DNA of 64,000 nucleotides, taken from Ilumatobacteraceae bacterium. Lineage in GTDB: Bacteria; Actinomycetota; Acidimicrobiia; Acidimicrobiales; Ilumatobacteraceae. A model generated the notes under the pieces. The model was not told the DNA's origin and did not search any database. It worked only from the letters and a program-made list of their open reading frames with translations. Made by a program: the position numbers and the translations under genes. Location of the stretch: contig JAWPMO010000001.1 in assembly GCA_033344875.1 (NCBI GenBank), positions 2,195,595 through 2,259,594 on the forward strand, in the 5' to 3' direction. Positions 9,032-17,251 of the stretch are shown here, in pieces; position 1 is the first letter of the stretch, and each line of letters starts with the position of its first letter.

Positions 9032-11278
9032 TCAGGTCCGTGCGTCGGTGATCGCCTGCCAGACCCGACCGGCGGTCAGCGGCAGGTCGATGTGTCTGAC
9101 ACCGAGGTGGGTGAGCGCATCGACGACAGCGTTCTGGACCGCGACCGTACTCCCGACGGTTCCCGACTCGCCGACTCCTTTCGCTCCGAGCGGGTTCTTG
9201 TGTGTCGGTGTCACGCTCGGAATCAACTCGAAGCTCGGAAGCTCGGGCGCGGAGATCACGGAGTAGTCGGCGAAGTTCGCAGTACGCGGGTTGCCGGCGG
9301 CGTCGTAGATCACCTCTTCCATCAGCGCCTGAGCGATGCCTCCGCCGATCCCCCCGTGGATCTGCCCCTCGAAGATGGCCTGGTGCAGGATCGGACCGGC
9401 ATCGTCGACGGCGATGAACCTCGCGACGTCGACTCCACCCGTCTCGGTATCGACCTCGACGACGGCGATGTGGGCCCCGAACGGGAAGGTGCTGCCCTGC
9501 AGGTCGACGTCAGCGGCCTCGACCAATGGCCCGGTGGCGGCAGCCAGTTCGGCCCAGCCGATGCTGATCGAAGGCGATCCGGCGACGTGGAACGATCCCG
9601 ATTCGAGGTCGAGTACGACGTCGTCGACGGCTGCCTCGAGGAGGCCCGCCGCCGCCGAGCGGGCGGAATCGACGAGCCGACACGCCGCGTCGTCGACCAG
9701 CGATCCGATGACTTGACCCGACCGCGAGCCGCCGGTGACGACCCCGTAGGGCACCTGGTCGGTATCCGATGTGACCACATCGATCCGATCGTCGGCAACG
9801 CCGAGCCTGCCCCCGATGATTCCTGCCCATACGGTCGCGTGCCCCTGGCCATGCGGTGTTCCGCTGCTGACAGCACGAAAGGTACCGTCGGATCGGAGCT
9901 CGACCGAGGCAAACTCGGCAACAGGGGTGGATGCGGTCACCTCGACGTACGAGGAGATACCGACTCCCAACTGTACGGTCGCACCCGCCGCCCGACGGTC
10001 CCGCTGCTGCGCTCGAATGCTGTCGTAGTCGACCGCGTCAAGGGCGGCTTCCAGCACCGCGTGGTAGTCGCCGCTGTCGTACTCGGCTCCACTCGCGGTG
10101 CGGTACGGGAACGCATCGCTCGGCACGAAGTTGCGCCTGCGGACATCGGCGGGATCGAGGTCACACTCGGCAGCGAACATGTCGACGGCGCGTTCGAGCG
10201 CCGTGGTCGCCTCCGGCCGACCCGCTCCGCGATACGCACCGACCGGAGTCGTGTTCGTCACGAACGATTCAGCGGCAAAGGCCGCATCCTCGATGGCATA
10301 GACGCCGGTGAGCATCGTCATGGTCAACCGCGGCAAGTACGCGGCGATCAGCGGGTAGGCGCCGGTGTCCTGCAGGACATGGTTCGAGTACTTCTCGATC
10401 GTGCCGTCACGACGGCCTCCGAGCGTCACATGTTGGATCTGGCCGCGACCATGCCCCAGACCGACCATGCTCTCCGATCGTGTCTCGGTCCAGGCCACCG
10501 GCCGGTCGAAACGTCGTGCGAACCAGCCGAGGAGTGCCTCTTCCGGATAGGCCCGGAACTTCGCTCCGAAGCTGCCCCCGACATCGGGGGAGACCACGCG
10601 AACATTCTGAGGTTCGAGCTCGTAGAGCTCGGCGAGGAGGGAACGATTCTCGTGGACCGCCTGGCTCGCGGAGTAGTGCACGAGGCGACCGGACTCCCAC
10701 CACGCCAGACCGGACCTCGGTTCCATGGGCGCGGCAGAAATTCGCTGGTTGACGAGGCGTTGACGGACCACGACATCGCAGGTCGAGAAGTCGGGCTCGT
10801 CTCCGACGGCGCATCGAAAGGCGACCGGGTCGGCGATTCCGGGGAAGAGCGTGGTTCCCGCCTCGCCTGCCGATTCGAGATCGACGAATGGATCGAGATG
10901 GTCGATGTCGACGAAGACACGTTGTGTCGCGTCGGCCGCCACGGCCGCGGTCTCGGCGACGATGGCGACGATCGGTTCACCGACGAAACGCACACGGTCG
11001 TGTGCCAGCATCGGGCGGATCATCTCCGGATTCATCCCCGGAAACGGATGTGGATAGATCTTGATGTCGATGTCCTCGAAAGTGAAGACACCGAGCACGC
11101 CCTCGATCGACGCCTCCGAGACGTCGATCGAGAGGATCCGGCCGTGTGCCTCCGGCGACAGTACGTACGCGACGTGAGCTGCATCCGGACCGACCAGGTT
11201 GGCAACGAATGTTCCCTCACCCCGAAGCAGAGCTGGATCCTCCCGTCGCGCGGACGTCAACGGTGATCTCGTCGCCAT
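9032..11278 (-). CDS. xanthine dehydrogenase/CoxL-type molybdopterin-binding subunit (form II motif)
   Basis: 748 residues from the ATG overlapping the preceding stop (TGATG). It is the large molybdenum-cofactor subunit of the xanthine oxidase family. The N-terminal hammerhead segment starts REDPALLRGEGTFV, the cofactor loop reads VGAYRGAGRPEA (AYRGAGR is the form II signature, unlike AYRCSFR of true CO dehydrogenase), and the catalytic glutamate lies in LGAKGVGESGT near the C-terminus. Length is close to the usual 770-790. The [2Fe-2S] and FAD subunits (CoxS, CoxM types) are not found in this window, so its electron path is unclear. MoaE, needed for its cofactor, is encoded 2.5 kb away. Substrate unknown. 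Confidence 0.88.
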   Translation of the reverse strand: MATRSPLTSARREDPALLRGEGTFVANLVGPDAAHVAYVLSPEAHGRILSIDVSEASIEGVLGVFTFEDIDIKIYPHPFPGMNPEMIRPMLAHDRVRFVGEPIVAIVAETAAVAADATQRVFVDIDHLDPFVDLESAGEAGTTLFPGIADPVAFRCAVGDEPDFSTCDVVVRQRLVNQRISAAPMEPRSGLAWWESGRLVHYSASQAVHENRSLLAELYELEPQNVRVVSPDVGGSFGAKFRAYPEEALLGWFARRFDRPVAWTETRSESMVGLGHGRGQIQHVTLGGRRDGTIEKYSNHVLQDTGAYPLIAAYLPRLTMTMLTGVYAIEDAAFAAESFVTNTTPVGAYRGAGRPEATTALERAVDMFAAECDLDPADVRRRNFVPSDAFPYRTASGAEYDSGDYHAVLEAALDAVDYDSIRAQQRDRRAAGATVQLGVGISSYVEVTASTPVAEFASVELRSDGTFRAVSSGTPHGQGHATVWAGIIGGRLGVADDRIDVVTSDTDQVPYGVVTGGSRSGQVIGSLVDDAACRLVDSARSAAAGLLEAAVDDVVLDLESGSFHVAGSPSISIGWAELAAATGPLVEAADVDLQGSTFPFGAHIAVVEVDTETGGVDVARFIAVDDAGPILHQAIFEGQIHGGIGGGIAQALMEEVIYDAAGNPRTANFADYSVISAPELPSFELIPSVTPTHKNPLGAKGVGESGTVGSTVAVQNAVVDALTHLGVRHIDLPLTAGRVWQAITDART

Positions 11279-11607
11279 CAGCCCGACGCCTCGAACTCGC
11301 GCAGCGCGGCGATGTCGAGCGTTCGGAGCACCCCGCACGAATGCTCCATCGGTTTCATGATGGGGTGGTACGCCGCATGGGCACTGACGAAGGCACCCGA
11401 TTCGTAGGCCTCGACCACGTCCATCGCCGGCTCCGGTGTCAGGTTCGCCTCGCTGCCGCTCCCTCCCACGTACACCGCGACACCCGCGGCGCGGAACCGT
11501 TCGAGGTGGGCCCTGAACCCATCGTGATCGAGATCGCCAGACCCAGTGAACGGGGTGTGACTGATCACGAACCTATTGCGGGCACCGCGCGTCATGGTGT
11601 CGTACAT
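11278..11607 (-). pseudogene. truncated dihydrodipicolinate-synthase-family protein
   Basis: 109 codons from ATG 11607 (AGGA six bases upstream). The first 65 residues, with FVISHTPFTGSGDLDHDGF and AAGVAVYVGGSGSEANLTPEP, match the N-terminus of DapA-family aldolase/lyases (beta strand 1, the glycine-rich GGSGE loop, the LTPEE helix). Directly after follow about 40 residues ending LRTLDIAALREFEASG, which look like a DapA C-terminus. The middle of roughly 180 residues, with the Schiff-base lysine and catalytic tyrosine, is missing without a break in frame. I infer an internal deletion. The stop overlaps the CoxL start, so its translation may still matter for coupling. It could also be an expressed small protein. 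Confidence 0.55.
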
Positions 11608-11712
11608 CTGCAATCCTGGCTCCTCGTCTCGGTGGTCGGCATCGGTGTCTCGTGGAGTCCGGAATCGGTCGGCACGATCGGCCGCCAGCTCGTTCACATC
11701 CAAAGGAACATG

Positions 11713-11746
11713 TTGTTGCACACCGGTCGAGCATGGTGCGCAACAA
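11713..11746. promoter_or_regulatory. inverted repeat, candidate operator
   Basis: TTGTTGCACACC (11713-11724) and GGTGCGCAACAA (11735-11746) form a 12-bp inverted repeat with one mismatch and a 10-bp spacer. It lies downstream of the minus-strand promoter at 11785-11813 and 106 bp before the ATG at 11607, a position suited to a repressor. The outer TTG..GCAA halves resemble, but do not match, the TTGCG-N5-CGCAA palindromes near the IclR gene at 48 kb. Confidence 0.5.
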
Positions 11747-11776
11747 TTCGCGAACGCGCCGACACCGAAGTATCGG

Positions 11777-11813
11777 CAATATCTAAATTATTGCGATATT
11801 GACGCTTCGTCAA
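11777..11813 (-). promoter_or_regulatory. sigma70-like promoter with AT-rich inverted repeat
   Basis: On the minus strand a -35 TTGACG (11808-11813) and a -10 TAATTT (11785-11790) are 17 bp apart and point to the DapA-like remnant and the CoxL gene. A 7-bp inverted repeat CAATATC/GATATTG (11777-11783 and 11795-11801) brackets the -10 element. The AT-rich stretch stands out strongly from the GC-rich surroundings. Confidence 0.55.
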
Positions 11814-12446
11814 GGACAGGAACGACTCGGTCTGCAACGTCAACCTCGCCGCAGCGGCGCTGACGACACCCGAGGCCCCTTTCCGACCAAGCGGCGACGC
11901 CGCGGTCGCCCTGGTGTTCCCCGCAGCCCGCTCAGCTCCGTCGGCGATGACGGCGATGACGGCGATGAGATTGATGCTTCATCGGTGCTCAGCGATCGAT
12001 CTCTCACACATCTGCGACTCCGGAGGCGCTCCGATCTCGATCTCCCCACAGCACTGACTTTGGCCCCACCACAGCGCCTCGAGCGCGCCGACCGTCACGC
12101 TGCCGCATTCTGCCACCAGCTGCTCGCGAGACTGTCGTGTGACACGGGCGAAGCGGGAAGCCTCGTCCACGAGACGCTCGGAGTCGAGCGACCGTCCACG
12201 TCGGGGGCGAGGCCGCCTCGATGACAGCGCCCGCGTTCGGTGCCAACGGATTCTTGTCGTCGGCGGCCAGCATGGCCGCGAGAAAGGCCGTCCTGTCGTA
12301 GTTCGGACTGCCCGGCGGCCCACCGCGTTCGTCGCACCTTGCCTTGCCGGCCGCCGAAGTCGAAGAGGTCGCTCGACAGATGGGGAGCTCGGTGTGCCGC
12401 ACTTCGAGGGCTGGGAGAGCTCGCCGACCCGACTCAGAGCCTCAGC
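11814..12446. other. 633-bp region without a supported gene
   Basis: Several open frames exist on both strands, but none gives a recognisable protein or a consistent codon pattern. Minus-strand frames between about 12000 and 12400 show short stretches of plausible protein character in two different frames (for example NYDRTAFLAAMLAADDKNP and then VDEASRFARVTRQSREQL), so a frameshifted remnant is possible but unproven. A 9-bp unit CGGCGATGA is repeated three times at 11942-11968. Confidence 0.4.
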
Positions 12447-13460
12447 TCAGCGGCGGGCGCCCATGAACATGCCTTTGAGCGCGTCGTAGTGCTCGATCAC
12501 GTGACCGGCACCCAGCACCACGGCCTCGAGCGGCACGTTCGACATCCGCACGGGCACCTCGGTCTCGCGTTCGATCCGCTCGGCGAGTCCGCGCAGGAGG
12601 CCACCACCGCCGACGAGGTACATGCCGCGCACCAGGAAGTCCTGCGACAGCTCGGGCGGCGCCTTGGACAAGCAGCGGATCACCGACGACACGATCGACG
12701 ACACGACGTCTTCGATCGCGTAACGGACCTCTTCGGGCGTGAGGATGACCGTCTTGGGCAGACCGCTCATGAGGTCGCGTCCGCGGACCTCGGCCTGGGA
12801 TTCCTGCGGCGTGGGATCGGCCGAGCCGATCGCCATCTTGATCTCTTCCGCGGTGCGTTCGCCGACGGCGATGCCGTGCTCGCGGCGGATGTAGTTCTGG
12901 ATCGCGGCGTCGATGTCGAACGAACCGACGCGGACCGCCTCGAGTGCGACGATGCCGCCGAGGCTGATGACCGCGGTTTCGCTCGTGCCGCCGCCGATGT
13001 CGATGACCATGTTGCCGACCGGCTCGTCGATCGGCAGGTCGGCGCCGATCGCCGCGGCCATCGGCTGCTCGATCAGGTTGGCGTCGGCGGCGCCGGCACG
13101 GCGAGCGGCGTCGGTGACCGCGCGCCGTTCGACCTCGGTGATCGCCGACGGTACGCAGATGACCACCTTGGGTCGCGTGAATCGGCTGACGCCGACTCGC
13201 TGCAGCAGCAGCCGGATCATGCGTTCGGTGATCTCGAAGTCGGTGATCGCCCCACCACGGAGCGGCCGCACGGCGACGATGTAGCCGGGTGTGCGGCCGA
13301 TCATCTGCCAGGCCTCGCGGCCGGTCGCGAGCACTTCGCCGGTCTGCCGGTTGAGTGCGATCACCGAGGGTTCGTTGAGGACGATGCCCCGACCCTTCAT
13401 GTAGACGAGCGTGTTCGCAGTCCCCAGATCGATTGCGAGGTCACGTGCCACGGGCACCAT
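12447..13460 (-). CDS. mreB: rod shape-determining protein MreB
   Basis: 337 residues, typical of MreB, starting at ATG 13460 (MVPVARDLAIDLGTANTLVY). It is a bacterial actin: phosphate-1 loop AIDLGTANT, phosphate-2 VIDIGGGTSETAVIS, adenosine motif MYLVGGGGLLRGLAE and connect motifs are all present. It polymerises under the membrane and directs lateral wall synthesis. The start overlaps the preceding small membrane-protein gene by 20 bp, which itself overlaps moaE, so the three are probably co-translated. No mreC/mreD follow; downstream is a gene-poor region. The N-terminal amphipathic helix is short or missing. Confidence 0.93.
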   Translation of the reverse strand: MVPVARDLAIDLGTANTLVYMKGRGIVLNEPSVIALNRQTGEVLATGREAWQMIGRTPGYIVAVRPLRGGAITDFEITERMIRLLLQRVGVSRFTRPKVVICVPSAITEVERRAVTDAARRAGAADANLIEQPMAAAIGADLPIDEPVGNMVIDIGGGTSETAVISLGGIVALEAVRVGSFDIDAAIQNYIRREHGIAVGERTAEEIKMAIGSADPTPQESQAEVRGRDLMSGLPKTVILTPEEVRYAIEDVVSSIVSSVIRCLSKAPPELSQDFLVRGMYLVGGGGLLRGLAERIERETEVPVRMSNVPLEAVVLGAGHVIEHYDALKGMFMGARR

Positions 13461-13686
13461 CCTCGTCGTCGGCATCGTCGTCGACCTCATCGTCGGGCGA
13501 CGCGTGCCGGCCTGCTGCGTTCTGGACCTGGTCGACGACCGGCCGGCGCGCCTCGGGTGACAGCGCGTCGATCTGGCGACGGAAGGAATCGACGCCGTCG
13601 TTGGCGCGACGCGACCTGACCAAGGCCGCCACGATGATCACGACCGCGACGGCCGAGATCAGCACCACGATCGTCGTGGTGGTCAC
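13441..13686 (-). CDS. small single-pass membrane protein
   Basis: 81 residues from a GTG that overlaps the moaE stop as GTGA. Residues about 2-22 (TTTTIVVLISAVAVVIIVAAL) form one membrane helix, followed by a basic RSRRAND segment, a helical stretch FRRQIDALSPEARRP and a very acidic tail (DDEVDDDADDEDG). Not assignable to a family. Its position between moaE and mreB, overlapping both, suggests co-translation; a link to MreB at the membrane is only a guess. Confidence 0.7.
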   Translation of the reverse strand: MTTTTIVVLISAVAVVIIVAALVRSRRANDGVDSFRRQIDALSPEARRPVVDQVQNAAGRHASPDDEVDDDADDEDGARGT

Positions 13687-14180
13687 TCCGGGGTTCCCCG
13701 GCCCGTGGCGGAACGGACCTCGGCGGCGTCGACCAGATCGGCGGCGTTGGTGCCCCAATCGGAGCCGCCCTCCCAGATCTCACGCTTCCAGACGGGCACC
13801 GAGACCTTGAGGGCGTCGATCGCGAACCGTGCGGCGGCGAATGCCTCGGGACGGTGCGGCGCCGAGACGGCGGCCACGACCGAACTCTCTCCGAGACCGA
13901 GCACACCGATCCGATGAACCAGCGCGATGCGGCCGACGTCGGACCAGCGGGCACGGGTCTCCGCGACGATCTCGGCGAGTTTCGGGACGACCATCTCGTC
14001 GTACGCCTCGTATTCGAGTTGGATCACGTCGGAGCGGCCTTCGGCGTGGTCGCGGACGGTGCCGCTGAACAGGACGACGGCGCCGCAGTCGGGTCGGACA
14101 CACCACTCGTACATCTCGCCGATCGGCAGCTCGGCGTCGGTCAGACCGAGCCAATCGTCGCCGGAGTCAGGTCGTTGCAC
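13683..14180 (-). CDS. moaE: molybdopterin synthase catalytic subunit MoaE
   Basis: 165 residues from GTG 14180; no in-frame ATG gives a sensible length. MoaE inserts two sulfurs into precursor Z (cPMP) to form molybdopterin. Diagnostic blocks are GAVVLFSGTVRDHAEGR, LEYEAYDEM, LVHRIGVLGLGESSVVAAV and VPVWKREIWEGGSDW, with the active-site lysines of the last block. MoaD is not in the window. The cofactor product would serve enzymes such as the CoxL-type subunit at 9032-11278. It overlaps the next gene by GTGA and heads the moaE-membrane protein-mreB run. Confidence 0.92.
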   Translation of the reverse strand: MQRPDSGDDWLGLTDAELPIGEMYEWCVRPDCGAVVLFSGTVRDHAEGRSDVIQLEYEAYDEMVVPKLAEIVAETRARWSDVGRIALVHRIGVLGLGESSVVAAVSAPHRPEAFAAARFAIDALKVSVPVWKREIWEGGSDWGTNAADLVDAAEVRSATGRGTPE

Positions 14181-14252
14181 ATCGGCATCGTAGCCGTGCG
14201 CGCTGGCGCGCGACGTCCGTGTCCGTTGCGTCTTCACTACGATCTCCTCTCG

Positions 14253-14984
14253 GTGGAGCCAGGACCCGTACCCCCTCACGAACGAACGTGGCGACACCCG
14301 TCGGAAGTCGCCGCCCAGGAACGTGCGCTGCTCGTCGCCGAGCCGTCGCCGCGCGGTGCCCGATTCCTGGCCCTGACGACCGGCGCACTCGGGCTGATCG
14401 CCGTCGGTGCGCTCATGATCGCGATCACCCCGAAGCCGTCCGACTCGCCGATCGCGCTGATCGCCAGCACCACGCCGTCGGCCGCCGCACAGGGCATCGG
14501 CCGTTCCGTGTCCGCCGCCTCGCTCGAGCCCGTGGCCACCGACCGGGTCGGGCTCCGCGCCGAGCCCGACGGTGTACTCGCCACGCCGATCGGCGACGGA
14601 CGGTTCGCACTCGTCACGCGAGCCAGCCTGGCCGGTACCGAGCGGACCATCATCGACGTACGACTCCCGTCGGGCCGGACATCGGCCGGATCGATCGTCA
14701 CCGCCTCGGGCGACACCGTCGTCGTGGCCCTCATGAACGCCGAACCCGGCCACGCGATCGCCAGCGATCGCCCGAGCGGGCGCGAGCTTGTGACCGTGAT
14801 GGCGACGCCCCCGATCACGGTCGAGTTCGACGATGTCGACACGTTGGCGGTCGAGGAGGGCACGCCGGTGGTCGACCGCGACGGCCATCTCGTCGGCATC
14901 TGCAGCCGGCAACGGAATTCCGAGCGGGTCTGGTTGATCGAGGTCAGCGAAGCGCTCGACGACGCCACCAGCGTCGTCCCATGA
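14253..14984 (+). CDS. membrane-anchored trypsin-like protein lacking the catalytic serine motif
   Basis: 243 residues from GTG 14253 (an in-frame TTG at 14226 is possible). The N-terminus has PPHERTWRHPSEVAAQ, a cytoplasmic motif I associate with actinobacterial S1C-type membrane proteases, then one membrane helix (FLALTTGALGLIAVGALMIA). The outside part has beta-rich trypsin-like character, but where active enzymes show GNSGGPLVD it reads EEGTPVVDRDGHLVGIC. The Gly-x-Ser-Gly-Gly nucleophile motif is lost, so I infer a non-catalytic homologue. It is divergent from moaE (72 bp) and its end overlaps the convergent epimerase gene by 41 bp. Confidence 0.6.
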   Translation: MEPGPVPPHERTWRHPSEVAAQERALLVAEPSPRGARFLALTTGALGLIAVGALMIAITPKPSDSPIALIASTTPSAAAQGIGRSVSAASLEPVATDRVGLRAEPDGVLATPIGDGRFALVTRASLAGTERTIIDVRLPSGRTSAGSIVTASGDTVVVALMNAEPGHAIASDRPSGRELVTVMATPPITVEFDDVDTLAVEEGTPVVDRDGHLVGICSRQRNSERVWLIEVSEALDDATSVVP

Positions 14985-15951
14985 GCGTCGCCACCACGCC
15001 GGCGACCACCGCGCCGCCGATCATCGCACCGAGCGCCAACTCCTGACGGCGCTTCGGCGTCACCATGGTCCACCACTTGGCCTCGGTGCCCTCGACGTAG
15101 GCCTGTTCGTTGGTCACGGTCGGCACCCAACCGGCCGCCCTCAATTTGTCGTTGGCGACGACCCACGACGCACGCGTGTACGAGCGGAGACCTGGCGGGA
15201 TCGGACCGCGCTGGAAACGCCACCTCAGACGGCCGACGACGTCGGCGACCCTCGATGGCAGCGGGAGGCGGAAACGCTGGCCGGTCAGTGCACGGACGCG
15301 GTCGCCAGGGATGCTGCCGTCGGGGGCCACGTTGTAGACGTCGTCGAGTCGTTCGGTCACCGCGAGCGCGACGGCACTCGCGACGTCGTCGTGGTGGACG
15401 AACTGGGCGTCGGGGTCGGACTCACCGAACGGTTGCCCGTAGCCGGCGGTGAGCGCTCGCGCCAGTGACGATGTCCCGTCGGCGGCGATCGGTACGGCCG
15501 GACGCAGCATCGCCACGCTGCGATCGGGCTCGGCGACCCGCCACACGTCGACCGTCTCCTCCGCCGCCGCGAGCTGTCGGGCGTAGACGAACGCCGGCTC
15601 GGGACGCAGCACGGCCGCCTCGGTCAGCGGCACCGGGTTGTTGGCGACCGCTCCGTACACCATCGCCGAACTCAGCACCACGAGATGTGTCGCACTGAGG
15701 ACGGCGGCGTCGGTCAGGAGTTCGGTGGCGCCGGCCGTGACGCTCGCGCCGCGCTGACCGAGCACGTCGTGGTCGGCGATCCCCACATCGACGATCGTGT
15801 CGAACGGTCCCATGTCGGGCGTTGCGGGTGAGTCACCGGACGCGATCACGACGTCGAAGCCGTCGAGGGCCGAGAGTTGGTCGGCCACGCGCCAACCCAG
15901 GTGTCCACGCACCCCACGCACGTACACCCTCCGTCGCGGTCGGTCGAGCAT
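14944..15951 (-). CDS. NAD(P)-dependent epimerase/dehydratase-like protein with C-terminal membrane helix
   Basis: 335 residues from ATG 15951. An extended short-chain dehydrogenase fold: RRRVYVRGVRGHLGWRVADQL is a variant of the N-terminal GxxGxxG dinucleotide motif (GVRGHLG), followed by LVVLSSAMVYGA with the catalytic Ser/Tyr region and VYARQLAAAEE at the usual YxxxK position (Tyr and a replaced Lys: YARQL). VYNVAPDG is the sugar-epimerase pocket block. The last 25 residues include a membrane helix (LALGAMIGGAVVAGVVATLMG) and an Arg-rich end. The altered YxxxK argues for an atypical or binding role. It overlaps the convergent protease-like gene by 41 bp. Confidence 0.75.
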   Translation of the reverse strand: MLDRPRRRVYVRGVRGHLGWRVADQLSALDGFDVVIASGDSPATPDMGPFDTIVDVGIADHDVLGQRGASVTAGATELLTDAAVLSATHLVVLSSAMVYGAVANNPVPLTEAAVLRPEPAFVYARQLAAAEETVDVWRVAEPDRSVAMLRPAVPIAADGTSSLARALTAGYGQPFGESDPDAQFVHHDDVASAVALAVTERLDDVYNVAPDGSIPGDRVRALTGQRFRLPLPSRVADVVGRLRWRFQRGPIPPGLRSYTRASWVVANDKLRAAGWVPTVTNEQAYVEGTEAKWWTMVTPKRRQELALGAMIGGAVVAGVVATLMGRRWWRRRALR

Positions 15952-16021
15952 CGCTCCTGCCACGTCGGCGACGCTACTCCCCCGCGCGGCAAACCATCCG
16001 CCGACCCGTAGCATCGATGGC

Positions 16022-17251
16022 ATGGCCGACGGCCCCGACAACCTCCCGAGCGACGATCGAGACGACGAGCGCGGAGACGGAGCGCCGGACCCTTCGCTCA
16101 ACCCGTTCGCGGCGATGCCCATGTTCGGCGATCTCGCCAAGGCGCTGCAGGGCCAAGGGCCGCTCAACTGGGACGCTGCCCGCCAGTTCGCGATGCTCGG
16201 CGCCACCCAGGGCGAGGCCGAGCACAACGTCGATCCGACGGCACGGATCGCCTTCACCGATCTGGCTCGCATCGCGGCGATGCACGTCAACGACGTCACC
16301 GGGGCCGACACCGAGTTCCCCGAGCCGCGTGTCGTCACGCGTAGCCAGTGGGCGGCGGAGACACTCGACGCCTATCGACCGCTGTTCACCGACATGGCGA
16401 CCTCGCTCGGGCAGCAGCCCGGCGGCGACGACACCGACGCATCCGGCGACCCGATGATGCAGATGATGGCCGGCCTCAACCGCATGATGGCGCCGGCGAT
16501 GATGGGCATGTCGGTCGGGTCGATGGTCGGCACCCTGTCGCAACGCGTGTTCGGGTTGTTCGATCTTCCGATTCCACGTGACCGGCACGAGGTCGTGCTC
16601 GTCGGGCGCACGATCGACGAGTTCGCCGCCCAGTGGGAGATCCCGCTCGACGAGATGCGACTCTGGGTACTCGCCCACGAGCTCTCCGGTTTCCGAGTCC
16701 TCTCGATCCCGCATCTGCGTGACGAACTGACCAGCCTGGTGCGGGCCCACGTCGGCGGCTTCCGACCCGACCCGTCGGCCATCGCCGACAAACTCGGCGG
16801 GTTCGATCCGTTCGGTGGCGGCGACGACCCGATGCAGGCACTGCAGCAGGCGTTCTCCGATCCCGAGATCCTGCTCGGTGCGGTCGAATCCCCGGCGCAA
16901 CGAGAGCTCCAGCCCCGACTCGATGCCGCCGTCGCTGCGGTCGTCGGCTACACCGACTGGGTGGTCGACGCGGTCGCCGTCCGGGTCGTCGGTGGCGACG
17001 CGTTGCGAATCGCCGACGCGGTGCGGCGCCAACGCTCCGGGTCGACGCCCGACGACCAGTTCGTCGAGCGGCTGCTCGGCATCCGTGTCGGCGAGTCGCA
17101 GGTCGTGCGCGGCAAGTCGTTCGTCCAAGGCGTGGTCGACCGGGTCGGCGAACACGAACTCACCCGCCTGCTCGATCTGCCCGACTCGATGCCGACACCC
17201 AACGAGATCGAGGCGCCGGGGCTCTGGATCGCTCGCGTCAGCGGCGACTGA
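16022..17251 (+). CDS. zinc-dependent metalloprotease-family protein (DUF2342 type) with altered HExxH
   Basis: 409 residues, starting MADGPDNLPSDD. It resembles the actinobacterial DUF2342 putative hydrolases: LNWDAARQFAM, the DLARIAAMHV region, the conserved LDLPDSMPTPNEIEAPGLW end and a central helix pair. Where relatives have an HExxH zinc motif, this protein has VLAHELSGFRVLSIPHLRDEL, that is HELSG, so the second His ligand is replaced by Gly. The family is thought, not proven, to be metallopeptidases; this copy may be inactive. The protein is rich in Met/Gly in residues 140-175. It overlaps the convergent MFS gene by 14 bp. Confidence 0.75.
   Translation: MADGPDNLPSDDRDDERGDGAPDPSLNPFAAMPMFGDLAKALQGQGPLNWDAARQFAMLGATQGEAEHNVDPTARIAFTDLARIAAMHVNDVTGADTEFPEPRVVTRSQWAAETLDAYRPLFTDMATSLGQQPGGDDTDASGDPMMQMMAGLNRMMAPAMMGMSVGSMVGTLSQRVFGLFDLPIPRDRHEVVLVGRTIDEFAAQWEIPLDEMRLWVLAHELSGFRVLSIPHLRDELTSLVRAHVGGFRPDPSAIADKLGGFDPFGGGDDPMQALQQAFSDPEILLGAVESPAQRELQPRLDAAVAAVVGYTDWVVDAVAVRVVGGDALRIADAVRRQRSGSTPDDQFVERLLGIRVGESQVVRGKSFVQGVVDRVGEHELTRLLDLPDSMPTPNEIEAPGLWIARVSGD

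Noticed and set aside
9092-11266. Plus-strand frame of 724 codons
   Set aside because: Antisense to the CoxL-type gene, whose protein is clearly conserved; product is Arg/Asp-rich as expected for a GC-rich shadow.
12004-12402. Minus-strand frames between CoxL and mreB as real genes
   Set aside because: Protein-like stretches change frame and match no family I know; kept only as a possible degenerate remnant.
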